From IMG/VR virus record IMGVR_UViG_3300006923_000037, positions 1-47,918 of that record: a DNA stretch of 47,918 nucleotides. The stretch is one strand, 5' to 3'. The DNA is from a virus. Below are positions 23,701-34,100 of the stretch, one piece after another. Within the stretch, counting starts at the first letter, position 1. Each line of letters opens with the position of its first letter. The notes under the pieces were generated by a model. The model was not told the origin of the DNA and searched no databases. It saw only the letters and a program-made list of their open reading frames with translations. The position numbers were made by a program, and so were the translations under genes.

Positions 23701-26565
23701 GCAAAACAAAGAAACTTTGATGCAGCTAGCGATCTATTAGACGCTCTGTTAAATCCAGATAATGTAATGGATCCCAGATCTTTAGACCCAAAATGTAAAA
23801 ATGAAGATGGAACAACACAAAATAATAAATTAAAGGATCTAATAGATGGAAAATCAGAAGAATCTCGCGAAGAGTTAACAAAAGATTTTAAAGAATTATT
23901 CGAGAGTGTTGAGATCTCGCTAATAGATGATACTTCTAAATATTTTGATTATGTTTTATCCTCGAAAGACGGCACCAGTTTTAAAAATGCAGTAAAGAAA
24001 CTAAAAAGAGATTTAACAGATAAAGAAACTGTAATTGAATTATTCAATTCAGAATCAATTTTTTCGCATATTATTGATAAGATGAAATATCAGCCCGGAC
24101 TGCTTGGTATAGAGGATCCTTCAAATACTTTTAGACAACAGATTTTTGATGATAATACAAGCTATAGCTCAAATTATTATCTGGCCAACAACGGCGCCGA
24201 CTGGAATATTTTGTCTACAGATGTTTCACCTCTTTCTATAAATTATGGAGCTAGTCCCATTGAAATTAATGTATATACTGAACCAATCGGCGCAACAGGC
24301 CTATACGAAACAAATAATTATTTAGAACATACAATCGATAATGCCAGTTCAAGTTCAAAAATTAAATTCAATTTTTTGAATAACAACCTTTACTCTCTTT
24401 ATATAAAAGAAGATACGAGTGAGTATAATTTGACTGGAACTTATGCACCAAATGTAAAATTAGAACAATATTTTCAAAGTTCCGAGATTTCAAACCCAGC
24501 AGAATTATTTGTTAATAAATCTCAATTAGATTTTGAAAGGTTTTTTCCTTCTCAATTTTTAAATGCTCAGTGGGAACCAATTATAAAAAGAATGTATCTT
24601 AATGTTCATAAAATTTTTGCAGGTGATGAAGCTTCAGATTTTTATTTACATGGATATCATCTTGGAGAGCCAAATACAGAAAATTATTCAGAAGCAGCAA
24701 TGGAAGTACTTGGGATTGGAACACCCTCTGACCCGGCGTTTTATTATAGTGGTGATTTCGCGGATAATTATGCAGGCTATTATAAAAATTATTTAAAGCT
24801 ATGCCCATCTCCAGAAATAGACTCTGAAGCTAAATTTTTTATGAATTATGATGATATAGCAGAAACTGCGTCAAATAATGTTGAAGAGTTCCCGGAAGAC
24901 GATAGATTGCAGGCCGAGGATCCTTCCTGTGTTATAGAGCCTCCGTATGGCTTAATAGCGGACTCATATGCCGCCGCCTCGACAGAAGCTTCGTTGAGAC
25001 TTACATTAAGAACAATTTTAACTGAACAGCTTATGAATATGCTTCATATAAACTCCATGACCATAATAGACTCACTTAACGATGGAATCTTAAATCATGT
25101 ATATACCTCCGCCTTGGTGGAGAAAGTAAAACAAGAATTAATAAGAATGGGTGACTTGAAAACTTATGGAAATTTTTATACCAAAAAGACATTTTATTAT
25201 AATTTTAAAGAACAAATAGTTCAAAGTTTTAGTAATAGACTTAAAATAGGAGAGTTAACTCCGACGCCCCAAGAACAAGCAGCTTTAGATATAATTAATG
25301 TAAAACAATCATTTTGGAAAGAACCGGCTTTATCTTCAAATAAATTTAATGTAAAGGCACAAAAATATAGTAGGTTTATGAATGAAACAGAAAAATACTC
25401 AGATATTATCTTGAGAAGATATATAGGAGAGGAGCTAAGTAAGGTTACTAAAGCATTTTCAAATAGATTAAATCCGGCAATAAAGAACATTCAATCTTTA
25501 TTTTTTGGTAATAAATCTCCAGATAGTCAATTTTTCCAGAATAAACACGATCCAACTAACTGGCCATGCAATGTTCCAAAAAATATAGAAGAAAGGTGGT
25601 ACAACGAATCTTATAATGCCACTGGAGCCTCCGAAAGCCCATTTATTCTAGAAAAATTTGTAAAGATTAATATAAAGAATCAAATCCCAGAACATGTTTC
25701 TTTAGAAGCAAAGGGTATTTTAAATAGTGAAAAAATGAAAGGAGTAATAAGCATAGAAAGCTTAAAAGATTTATCATCCTCCGGAGTCTTTAGTAACTAT
25801 TCTTTTGAAGATCTATTTGAATCTATTTCAATAGGTCTTAGAATAGTTATTTTATATAAGAGCGGCACTAATCCAGCCGCAAGCGATGAGTTAAAGAAAT
25901 ATTTAACACTAGACACAAAGCGTAGTGCTAGAAGAACAAAATCCATTTTGACTGGGTTTGATGATCCAGAGATAAGTGACGGCTCCGGAGCAATAGCCTC
26001 AAAAATTTTGTGTTCAACAGAAGTTATGCTGAATGAGTTAAAATCTTTTCCTGTAAACTTTATTTTTAATTTTGCCATTGATGATAACTATGAATCTCAA
26101 TTCCCGTGCTTGGTTAACAATCTCATGGAAACAGAGGATTATAAGCTAAATTTTGAATATTTCTTTCCAATAAAAACACTAGTATCACTAGCTATTATTT
26201 ATCATCAAAATTATTTTATGAGTTCACTTAGAAGAAAGAAAGAATCTGGTGATGTTTCAAATTTAAATAAACATTTCTTCTCTATTGATCGCGGCTTGTA
26301 CGAAAACACAAAGAAGGTTTGTAAAATTTTATTTGAAGGCTCATACTATTCTAAATATGAAAATACATACGATAAATATGTGAAAAAAGAAAATTCCAGT
26401 ATAAATGTTCTAAACATAAATAGTAATTTATTTTCCTCTTCAGATGAAACACAAAGTAACAGAACAGCACCACAAAAGGTTCTGAGAGCCCCAAAGGATA
26501 AAAAATTAATTTCTTTAGCAGTTCCTATTGTTTTGGGAGATACATATCCGACCGAGCCTATTTAA
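20725..26565 (+). CDS. Giant cysteine-containing virion structural protein (1946 aa)
   Basis: The product has a Cys-containing N-terminus (VCEVIIPPQICPSCIPNP) and an acidic linker (about residues 155-185). Helical, charged regions with further Cys residues follow (to about 1000), including Ala-rich, mildly hydrophobic helices near 680-860 (LAFGAFKLLLGKALSTSVNL). The C-terminal half mixes beta and helical parts with Tyr/Asn/Ser-rich sequence. No catalytic motif is seen. It sits between the spike genes and gp25, so it is almost certainly a tail or baseplate component. Alternatives are a tape-measure-like or an ejected protein; its hydrophobic helices allow either but do not prove it. The start is GTG at 20725, overlapping the upstream stop. 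Confidence 0.75.
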   Translation: MAKLKDTIIDITTDVCEVIIPPQICPSCIPNPKAIVPDWTTLDQTEPFLNEKTCEYSITVETNYKTIEGDTQLAVMLAGAVIEGVTNLISYYDKNPIYEVEPGINVHQLLIDKATPADITNLEFYVNSKHVPIKVLITIPASILDSIPSISELPEDEQPSDEDQDDEDTSEEASKPLEVFYDPKTLRDDIDTLLNGLLYLSFLFDKARIKQKAVLRVFSLIESHHHMKKYTNNIFDFLRDNLIVNFEKVDGIKIYYKEDFSRIKKIEVKKIGCDYKEVKGKKMTYLNSSPMTNSINNILFSQMEQMVSYFETSGEKSSWEEFVTRFLPPEISENLVKESPAGENSFNFESSSIPDSGSSDSSSSTDCKNLQKVKDKAKQAFKKVGRNVTNEIIAYPEAVWNEFTEELCESLRKPKTTEEYLKFKAEREKRKQNVEKRVERLKDAKLRELCADDSLLSELIFNLLGKYLTKPGAKEEDNACAQISSNQKAQSKQDDKTKVTNYKELNKNFLSKISACTVLGIIKESLDCVAKGMGEDDLILLGLKSIIKAIDGEEKLKQILNSLPEEMENGFRQALEQAKGSGIYPWETDYKGGGYDQGNSGPTGLIPEEEINSEDVNEDNFIIGANDRPPGKLIIQTEQGPYRVDTTHNGIVKNFASAGTLGILADDLIDVFVDYALGWLDSAAKEQLSQLKESLSGTAAGRAVFEILNFATALIKDNECAIPPLFDPPLKDLAKTLTYDPCTREPAHWTPPVRTKYKSIQPWDDFYHSLRKTALDAVEDLAFGAFKLLLGKALSTSVNLACEAISSATANFIIGGCNLKSLFQKSLCGEEPEEGPYGANTDDESIAAAANEIADAIGAWDGTTKPTNECMQEFIDSISSALTNGEMKSLLNGNATTETLKMVFSLAKTLPGDCNMINIFSSPDQFGSLFAGLGNLIDDDLINEALSGDHRSPFNSDLCKDPSSLKDFDDLRKQISERKGLTPEQAQRQLDQAKQRNFDAASDLLDALLNPDNVMDPRSLDPKCKNEDGTTQNNKLKDLIDGKSEESREELTKDFKELFESVEISLIDDTSKYFDYVLSSKDGTSFKNAVKKLKRDLTDKETVIELFNSESIFSHIIDKMKYQPGLLGIEDPSNTFRQQIFDDNTSYSSNYYLANNGADWNILSTDVSPLSINYGASPIEINVYTEPIGATGLYETNNYLEHTIDNASSSSKIKFNFLNNNLYSLYIKEDTSEYNLTGTYAPNVKLEQYFQSSEISNPAELFVNKSQLDFERFFPSQFLNAQWEPIIKRMYLNVHKIFAGDEASDFYLHGYHLGEPNTENYSEAAMEVLGIGTPSDPAFYYSGDFADNYAGYYKNYLKLCPSPEIDSEAKFFMNYDDIAETASNNVEEFPEDDRLQAEDPSCVIEPPYGLIADSYAAASTEASLRLTLRTILTEQLMNMLHINSMTIIDSLNDGILNHVYTSALVEKVKQELIRMGDLKTYGNFYTKKTFYYNFKEQIVQSFSNRLKIGELTPTPQEQAALDIINVKQSFWKEPALSSNKFNVKAQKYSRFMNETEKYSDIILRRYIGEELSKVTKAFSNRLNPAIKNIQSLFFGNKSPDSQFFQNKHDPTNWPCNVPKNIEERWYNESYNATGASESPFILEKFVKINIKNQIPEHVSLEAKGILNSEKMKGVISIESLKDLSSSGVFSNYSFEDLFESISIGLRIVILYKSGTNPAASDELKKYLTLDTKRSARRTKSILTGFDDPEISDGSGAIASKILCSTEVMLNELKSFPVNFIFNFAIDDNYESQFPCLVNNLMETEDYKLNFEYFFPIKTLVSLAIIYHQNYFMSSLRRKKESGDVSNLNKHFFSIDRGLYENTKKVCKILFEGSYYSKYENTYDKYVKKENSSINVLNINSNLFSSSDETQSNRTAPQKVLRAPKDKKLISLAVPIVLGDTYPTEPI

Positions 26566-26608
26566 ATACAAATTATATATTTAAAGCAAACATAAATGTT
26601 AAAGAAGT

Positions 26609-26618
26609 AGTATTTATA
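26609..26618 (+). promoter_or_regulatory. Candidate late promoter element for gp25
   Basis: AGTATTTATA, one base off the ACTATTTATA consensus, ends 15 nt before the gp25 ATG in a 68-nt gap. An AGGAG ribosome site follows it. Confidence 0.55.
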
Positions 26619-26633
26619 GATAGGAGAAATTAA

Positions 26634-27029
26634 ATGGCTTCTGGACTTTCACCAAAATTACCACTTACTCATTCTGACCGAGATGGTTTCTATACTCTCA
26701 CCAAAACTGTAAAAGAGATTGCATCTCAAAATTTAAAGATGTTAATATTAACAAACCCCGGCGAGAGGATAATGGATAGTGAGTTTGGAGTTGGAATAAG
26801 AACTTTTCTTTTTGAGAATAACACACCAGCTACCTACGAGTCTATCCGTGTTAGAATAATAGAACAAACTAAAGAATATTTGAATTATATTGATATAAGA
26901 GAAATCATTTTTAATGATAACTCTGAAAATGAAACACAGTTTGAAACAAACACAATAAATTTAAAAATAGTGTATGCCGTAAAGGGCTACGGGATCAAAG
27001 ATATTCTTTCATTACCTATTACGGTATAA
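26634..27029 (+). CDS. 25: gp25-like baseplate wedge protein
   Basis: The 131-aa product is a clear member of the gp25/lysozyme-like family of contractile tails and type VI secretion: SQNLKMLILTNPGERIMDSEFGVGIRTFLFEN (residues about 31-62, broken here by the PGER core motif) is the family signature, and the length fits. It docks the first sheath ring onto the baseplate. The ATG has an AGGAG site. ACTATTTATA-type element and the gp6 gene flank it, the usual gp25-gp6 pairing of T4-like phages. Confidence 0.93.
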   Translation: MASGLSPKLPLTHSDRDGFYTLTKTVKEIASQNLKMLILTNPGERIMDSEFGVGIRTFLFENNTPATYESIRVRIIEQTKEYLNYIDIREIIFNDNSENETQFETNTINLKIVYAVKGYGIKDILSLPITV

Positions 27030-27043
27030 AAGTTGTTTTAAAA

Positions 27044-27053
27044 TCTATTTATA
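27044..27053 (+). promoter_or_regulatory. Candidate late promoter element for gp6
   Basis: TCTATTTATA ends 25 nt before the gp6 ATG in the 49-nt gap after gp25. It matches the consensus at nine of ten bases. Confidence 0.55.
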
Positions 27054-27078
27054 TTACAGATGGGAGAAATAACAGTAA

Positions 27079-28878
27079 ATGGCAAATAACAAGAAAATTC
27101 CTATAAAGTACACCGCAAGAGATTTCGCAACAATCAAATCCGAATTAACTAATTATGTTAAAAGGTATTATCCAGAAACATATCGTGATTTTAATGAAGC
27201 TTCTTTTGGTTCACTTATGCTTGATACCGTATCTTATATTGGAGATGTTTTATCTTTTTATGTAGATTATCAAGCAAACGAATCATTTTTAGATACTGCG
27301 ATTGAATATAACAATGTCGTAAGATTAGCAAAACAACTTGGTTTTAAGTTAAGCACAAATCCTAGTTCAAGTGGAATTTTATCTTTCTATATTACTGTTC
27401 CCGCCAACAGTACGGGTCTTGGCCCAGATACCTCCTATCTTCCAATTCTAAAAAGGGGAAGTACATTCGAGTCTAGTGGTATAAAATTCATTCTAACTGA
27501 AGACATCAATTTTGCAAACATAAATAGTGAGATTGTAGTAGCCAGCACCAATGAAACAACGGGTATACCAACTAATTATGCTGTTCGATTAAAAGGAAAA
27601 GTAATTTCTGGAAACCTAATCAGGGACATAAAAGCAGTTGGGGATTTTACAAGATTTAGAAAATTAGGTTTATCTTCTGCAAATGTTTCAGAAGTTATTT
27701 CTGTTTTTGATTCTGATGGAAACGAATACTATCAAGTTGATTATCTCTCACAAGATGTCATCTATAAAGAGGTCAATAACAATAAATCTGATAAACTTAT
27801 CGTACCAAATGTGTTAAGACCATTCGCAGTTCCAAGGCGCTTCACTCTAGAATCGGTAGGTAATGAATATTACTTACAATTTGGATATGGCTCAGATGCA
27901 GAATCATCCGAACTACAAGCAGTCGAGCCAAGTAACACAGTGTTAGATATATACGGAAGGGGATACATTTCAGATTCTTCTTTTGATCCCTCTAAGCTTC
28001 TCGAAGGTGATAAGTTCGGAATATGTCCAGCGAATACAACTCTTACAATTGTATACAGGGTTAATAACGCAAGCAATGTTAACGCCCCTGCCGGCACACT
28101 AAACAAGGTTGTGGTTTCTAACTTTACCTTTGCAGACAGAACCTCGCTATCAACAGCAAAAGTAAATTCAGTAAAAAGATCTTTAGAAGTATTCAATGAA
28201 AATTCCATCACCGGTGATATTTCACTTCCCACTTCAGAAGAAATTAGAAACAGAACTTATCACTATTTCGCAACACAGAACAGGGCAGTCACAAAGCAAG
28301 ACTATGAAGCAATTCTATATTCAATGCCATCTAAGTTCGGCTCTGTAAAAAGGTGTACGATTATTAAAGATGAAGATTCTTTTCGCAGAAATCTAAATCT
28401 ATTTGTTCTCGGAGAAGACACAAGAGGAAAGCTTGATATAGCTTCCGAGACTCTAAAAGAAAATGTTAAAACATGGCTCAACCAGTATAAAATGATTAAC
28501 GACACAATCGACATTCTAGACGGATTTATCATAAATCTCGGAATTGACTTTAAAATAACAGTTGATAAAGACAAGAACAAGTTTGATGTTTTAAACTTAT
28601 GTCTAGAGAATGTTAAGAAGATGTTTGAAATTCCAATGGCATTTGGAGAATCCCTAAGAATCTCCGAGATCTACAAAACTCTAAATAACACAGTTGGTGT
28701 TGTTGACACGAAAGATGTAAAGATTAATTTCAAACAAGGAGGGAATTATTCTAATTCTTCCCAGTTCTTAACAATACAAGATCTTATATCGGCTGACGGC
28801 ACCTATCTCGCATCACCAAAGAACGTTGTTTTTGAAATCAAATTCCCAACTCAAGATATTAAAGGAGGAGTTGTATAA
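27079..28878 (+). CDS. 6: gp6/baseplate-J-like wedge protein
   Basis: The 599-aa product opens with the conserved gp6 N-terminus: YTARDFATIKSELTNYVKRY, then DFNEASFGSLMLDTVSYIGD and LSFYVDYQANESFLDTA (about residues 10-75). The central beta-rich and C-terminal Baseplate_J-like parts follow (TKQDYEAILYSMPSKFGSVK at about 402-421). It is slightly shorter than T4 gp6. It forms the hexagonal dimer ring of the baseplate wedge and rearranges during contraction. It overlaps the next gene as TAATG and follows gp25 after 49 nt. Confidence 0.93.
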   Translation: MANNKKIPIKYTARDFATIKSELTNYVKRYYPETYRDFNEASFGSLMLDTVSYIGDVLSFYVDYQANESFLDTAIEYNNVVRLAKQLGFKLSTNPSSSGILSFYITVPANSTGLGPDTSYLPILKRGSTFESSGIKFILTEDINFANINSEIVVASTNETTGIPTNYAVRLKGKVISGNLIRDIKAVGDFTRFRKLGLSSANVSEVISVFDSDGNEYYQVDYLSQDVIYKEVNNNKSDKLIVPNVLRPFAVPRRFTLESVGNEYYLQFGYGSDAESSELQAVEPSNTVLDIYGRGYISDSSFDPSKLLEGDKFGICPANTTLTIVYRVNNASNVNAPAGTLNKVVVSNFTFADRTSLSTAKVNSVKRSLEVFNENSITGDISLPTSEEIRNRTYHYFATQNRAVTKQDYEAILYSMPSKFGSVKRCTIIKDEDSFRRNLNLFVLGEDTRGKLDIASETLKENVKTWLNQYKMINDTIDILDGFIINLGIDFKITVDKDKNKFDVLNLCLENVKKMFEIPMAFGESLRISEIYKTLNNTVGVVDTKDVKINFKQGGNYSNSSQFLTIQDLISADGTYLASPKNVVFEIKFPTQDIKGGVV

Positions 28879-31100
28879 TGGCTATTAAAAGATATACAGC
28901 AAATTCAGACACCACCATCACAAACGCTTTTGAGAGCAACTTAACGAAGCGAGGCACCGAGGCAAATATGGGCGCCTCTGATATCCTTGAAATATTTTCA
29001 CTTTATGGTCAGAACGGAGGAACTTCTTCTGAACTAGAAAGAGCACTTATTAAATTCCCAGTTGATGAAATAATCTCCGATAGAGCAGCCGAGGATATTC
29101 CCGCTGTTGGAAAAGTCAACTTTTATCTTAAAATGCACAATGCTCCTCATTCACAAACTCTTCCAAGAAACTTCACACTATCTGCTAAGAAAGTAATAAC
29201 AGATTGGCAAGAAGGTATTGGTCTTGATATGGAAGAATACAAAGATAAGACATATGGCAATGCAGGCGCAACCTGGATTTCGGCATCAAACACCGCTGCT
29301 TGGGCTCGTATGGGCGGAGATTATGCGGAAACCGAATATAAACAAACCTTTGAAAAAGGTACCGAAGATTTAGAAATAGATATCACCACTCTAGTCGAAG
29401 ATTGGGTATTAAACGGAAGCAATTATGGCCTCGGCCTTCAATTGACTGCATCAGAAGAAGCCTATTACGCAGATTACTATCCAAGAGAAGCAGTTACTTT
29501 TGATCAACTAGCATGGCTTTCAGGTTCTGGAACAGATGTTAGTTCTTCTTCTGGAAAAGATACAATTTCCGCTTGGATTTATATACCACCATACCTCCCA
29601 GGGGGGAAAGGTATTATCAGTTGGACCACTCCTGCATCTCCTCCCGGCGTCTCCCGACGCCTTGCCAGAAATTATCAATCGAAGTTCAACTACTACAGAA
29701 AATGGACTTCTGGGGTTCTAGATGTCTTGACCGCTAATACTCTACAGGATGATGCCTGGACGCATATTACGATTACAGATGATACAACCAGCGAAACCAA
29801 CCTTCCAACCCTTTATATAAATGGAATTTCGCAATCTGTTTCAATAACAGATGGTCGCTCTCCATCAGACATTCCAATAGAAACATTAAATTTTTCAATG
29901 GGCGGAGAGAAGCCACACCTTTTTCCAAATTGGAGCGGCTCGATTGATGATGTCTCATATTATGATAGAATTTTAACATCAACAGAAATATTGGAGATTT
30001 ATAATAATGGATGCCCAACCAACCTTAAAGAGATTCATAGCAGCCAAGCCTCCCTTAAAAATTGGTGGATAAATGGAGATGATCCAAGAGATGTTATTCA
30101 TCTTGGAACACCACCACTTAGCGCAAGTATTTACGACCAAGTAGGAACATACAATTTATATGCAACAGGATCTGGAACAATGGCGATTACTGCCAGTGTT
30201 TGTGCTGGCGGAGGAGGTGTTTTGGCCCAAGACGCTGCCAGCGGTCAACTAATTAACGCCGAAGGCTCAAGTCTAAACTACTACACCAAGAAATTCTTCG
30301 CAAGATCCTCAGAATTCTTTTTCAAACGACCTGTGATTGAGGCACGATGGAATTCAAGTATCCAAGATGACCGAGGCGATTTCTACGCTAGCAGTTCTAT
30401 GGTCCCAGCAGCAGACAACCTAAATACTATCTATCTATACAACATCTCACGAGGCCAGTATGTCGATATACCCAATTACGATGCAGATTTAAACTTAAGA
30501 ATATATGCAACCCTCGGAGGATCAACAATCGGGTCATCTTCTATTGGTAGGGTCTCCGCTGGTATTTACTCAGCATCTTTTGCGCTAGATACAACAGCTA
30601 GTACTGTTTACGATGTCTGGTTTAGTGGTTCAGCAGAAACAAGAGTTAACTTCCACACGGGTACAATTGACGTTAAAACCCACGCGGGCTCGACTTCTCA
30701 ACCAAACACAGAATACTATAGTAACATCACAAATCTAAAGCCAATTTATTCCACAGATGAGAGCCCAAGGTTGCAACTTTATGTAAGACCAAAAGATTGG
30801 TCACCAACTATTTATACTGTAGCAAGTCAAGATATTGAAACAACACCAATTGAAAAGGCTGCTTATAAGGTTTATAGAGTTGTGGATGATTTGGAGGTGA
30901 TACCATACGGAACAGGAAGTGATAACCACACTATCATGTCATATGACGAGAAGGGAAATCACTTCAATCTAGATATGTCGTTACTACAGCCCGATTACGC
31001 TTATGGTATTAAAGTCGCCTTCTACAATCCTTCTACTAAATCTTATGTCGAACAAAGACAAGCTTGGAAATTCAGAGTAGAGGATTTAGATAGTCAATGA
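28878..31100 (+). CDS. LamG-containing baseplate/tail structural protein (740 aa)
   Basis: The N-terminal domain (about residues 1-200) reads like a DNRLRE/jelly-roll module: ASDILEIFSLYGQ, ERALIKFPVDEI, FYLKMHNA and LEIDITTLVEDWVLNGSNYG. A LamG domain follows (about 205-380): KDTISAWIYIPP, DDAWTHITITDDTT, LYINGISQS, and SIDDVSYYDRILTSTEILEI. The C-terminal part (about 460-740) has further beta domains. The LamG part resembles the second LamG in the next, giant protein. Placement after gp6 is where T4-like phages encode wedge/fibre-anchor proteins such as gp7. Probable roles are structural attachment and glycan binding. It is coupled to gp6 (TAATG) and to the next gene (ATGA). Confidence 0.8.
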   Translation: MAIKRYTANSDTTITNAFESNLTKRGTEANMGASDILEIFSLYGQNGGTSSELERALIKFPVDEIISDRAAEDIPAVGKVNFYLKMHNAPHSQTLPRNFTLSAKKVITDWQEGIGLDMEEYKDKTYGNAGATWISASNTAAWARMGGDYAETEYKQTFEKGTEDLEIDITTLVEDWVLNGSNYGLGLQLTASEEAYYADYYPREAVTFDQLAWLSGSGTDVSSSSGKDTISAWIYIPPYLPGGKGIISWTTPASPPGVSRRLARNYQSKFNYYRKWTSGVLDVLTANTLQDDAWTHITITDDTTSETNLPTLYINGISQSVSITDGRSPSDIPIETLNFSMGGEKPHLFPNWSGSIDDVSYYDRILTSTEILEIYNNGCPTNLKEIHSSQASLKNWWINGDDPRDVIHLGTPPLSASIYDQVGTYNLYATGSGTMAITASVCAGGGGVLAQDAASGQLINAEGSSLNYYTKKFFARSSEFFFKRPVIEARWNSSIQDDRGDFYASSSMVPAADNLNTIYLYNISRGQYVDIPNYDADLNLRIYATLGGSTIGSSSIGRVSAGIYSASFALDTTASTVYDVWFSGSAETRVNFHTGTIDVKTHAGSTSQPNTEYYSNITNLKPIYSTDESPRLQLYVRPKDWSPTIYTVASQDIETTPIEKAAYKVYRVVDDLEVIPYGTGSDNHTIMSYDEKGNHFNLDMSLLQPDYAYGIKVAFYNPSTKSYVEQRQAWKFRVEDLDSQ

Positions 31101-34100
31101 GTATAAAAGACCTATTCAATAAAGATATCCCAGAAAAGTTTTTGGACGCCAAAAGTCAAGAAGAGCGAGGCGCCGAAGCAGAATCTGATGGTAATATAAA
31201 AGCAGCCATTGCGGAAGACAATAGATTCATCCCTCAAGTTGATTTCTCTATTCCAGACAACTTCGCAAGATATGGCTCTGCGGAGCAATACTATAATGAC
31301 GCTATCGGCAGAGTCGTTAGCTCTTATCCCTATGATGGATCTCTAAAAGAAAGAACAGAGTTCCGCAATGAGTCAACTTATCTAGATTTATACATCCTAG
31401 ATAATCTCTATCCTCGAACAAATGGATATGTGACTTTTGATGGCAATAGTTATATAACTGTGAAGGGCGGACCAAATCAGGCGCCTCCCGAACACATTAA
31501 TAAAGAAACTCCAGAGAAATTTGATAAAGCAAATATCTATGATGTCGAGGACAATCGAGAATCAAACCTTGAAATGGATTTTGAATCTGGAATGACTGTA
31601 GAATTCTGGATGAAAAGAGAAGATGGAGCAGATTCAACAGTTTTTAAGTTAACAGGATCAAACGGCTTATTCCAGGTTGTATGTAAGGATAATTTAGAAC
31701 TTGATGTTATGCTTGAAAGCGCCTCCAACTCACACCCTTTCACCTTTGCCTCGCTTTCTCCACCGGCAGATGACTGGAATCACCTAGCATTTACAGTAAA
31801 ATCTAATGCAACAGAAACAACGGTTAAGCAATATCTAAATGGTAATTTAGTTTCCTCTAGTATCGATTCTGAATCTTTCAGCAAGGTAGTTTCTCCACAC
31901 TCGGCATTTCTGGCTCTTTCAGAATTCACGGGCTCTTTGGATGAATTCCGATTCTGGAAAACAGCCAGAACCTCAGAAGAGATTGGTCGCAACTGGTTTA
32001 CTCATATTGGCGGAGGAACAAACACAGACCTAGCAAACACAGATTTAGGAGTTTATTTCAAGTTTAATGAAGGCATCACAGGAAACTCCACAACCGACTC
32101 AACAATACTTGATTATTCTGGTAGATTCTCAAATGGAACGTGGACAGGATATGATGGTACAACAAACTTCAGAAGTACAGGGTCTGCAATGGTTGAAGCT
32201 TCAGCAGCAATCAGAGAGTTTGAAGATCCAATTATTTATGAGGAACATCCAGATATTGTTACTTTAAAAGCAAATCTTACCAGATCAGGTTCAGCACACG
32301 ACTTTCAAAACAACGCATCAATCTATCATACAATGCCAGATTGGATAATTGATGAAGACCGAGTGGAGAATGGAGATACATTATTAAAGTTAACTCAAGT
32401 AATGAGCAGCTACTTTGATACTCTCCATTTACAAATAGAAGCACTCCCAACAATAAAAGACATGAGCTATCCTCTGCTAGACAAAGATGAAAAGCCAAAT
32501 ATCCTCTCAAAGCACCTCTTAGAAGGCTACGGTATGATAACTCCCGAGATCTTCGCGAATGCAGATGTCATCAATACAATTTTAAACAGAGATGAAGATA
32601 GAAACTTTGATCTAGATCTAAACGATATTAAAAATACGATTTATAAAAACATCTACAACAACCTCCTATACATCTATAAAACAAAGGGCACTTCAAAAAC
32701 CTTCCGAAATCTCATAAGATGTTATGGTGTTGACGACAGCTTAGTCAGACTAAACCTATACGGGAATAATACACAAGTCGAGGTCAATGAAGATAAATTT
32801 AGAGTAGATACTGTAAAGAAGAAATATATAGATTTTAATGGCCCAGATAGATTTGATGGCTCAGTATACCAACAAACCTCCTCGGACGCAAACTCGATTT
32901 CCTTTATAAGCGCAAGCGACGATGCTAAATATACTTCTTTCACTCTAGAAAGCGAAGTAATTTTTCCAATAAAACTAGATCAAACTCATGAGAACTATTC
33001 TAGTACGAATTTTATAACTTCATCACTATTTGGATTTCACGGAGCAGATGCATCTGATGGAACTAACTTTACGTGGCAAGATCCAGATGTTAGAGTATAT
33101 GCAATCCGAGAGGAAGTTGAATCTAAAAATGTAAAGTTTGTTCTCACCAGTAGCCATGGCGCCATAAATTTAGAAACAGACACATATTTAGACACATACG
33201 AAAATGAAAAATGGAATTTTGCTATACGCTATAAGCCAGCCTACGGCGCAGGCGCAGTTGAAAGCGCAGATCTCCAAGACTATACTTTAGAATTTTATGG
33301 AGTCAACAGTGAGGCCGGAGTTAATAAAAATGAATTCCTTTTAACTGCATCATTACCTTCTTCCTCAGTTGGCCAATCATTTTTAACACAAGCAAAGAGA
33401 GTTTACGCTGGATCCCATGTTACAAATTTCACGGGCAGCAATATAAGTAAAACTGATGTTAAGATTTCGTCAGTTAGATACTGGGGTTCCTATCTCGATA
33501 ACGATGTAATAAAAACACACGCAAGAGATCCACAAAACTATGGAACCTTAAACCCCAGCAAAAATACTTATTTATGGCCCTCACAACTAGAAGATATTAG
33601 AATTCCAGAAGTTGAAACATTATTTCTAGATTGGGAGTTCAACCAAGTCTCCTCCTCTAACGCTGCCGGACAGTTCTCCGTTATTGATTTTTCCTCCGGT
33701 TCTTCATCCGACACCGATCGATATGGGTGGTATAGCGAAACATCTAAAAAGCTTCATACTGGTGTCGGAGACTTCTTTATAGAAAACGATAACAAAGTAG
33801 CAGACCTAAAATATATTTATGCAGGAAAGCAACTACCACCAGAACAAATCTCAGAAGCCGATCTTGTTAATATTATGTCGCAAGATGATAATACCTTCAC
33901 AAGACAAACGAGACCAATACAATATTATTATGCATTTGAGAAGAGCATGTATCAGGCGATTACTGACGAGATGCTAAATATCTTTGCGACCGTCACAGAC
34001 TTCAATAATCTTATTGGAGATCCCGTTAATAGATACAGACAAGAATATAAGTCAATGCAAAAGCTCAGAGCACTCTTTTTTGAAAGAGTCGGAGAAGGCG

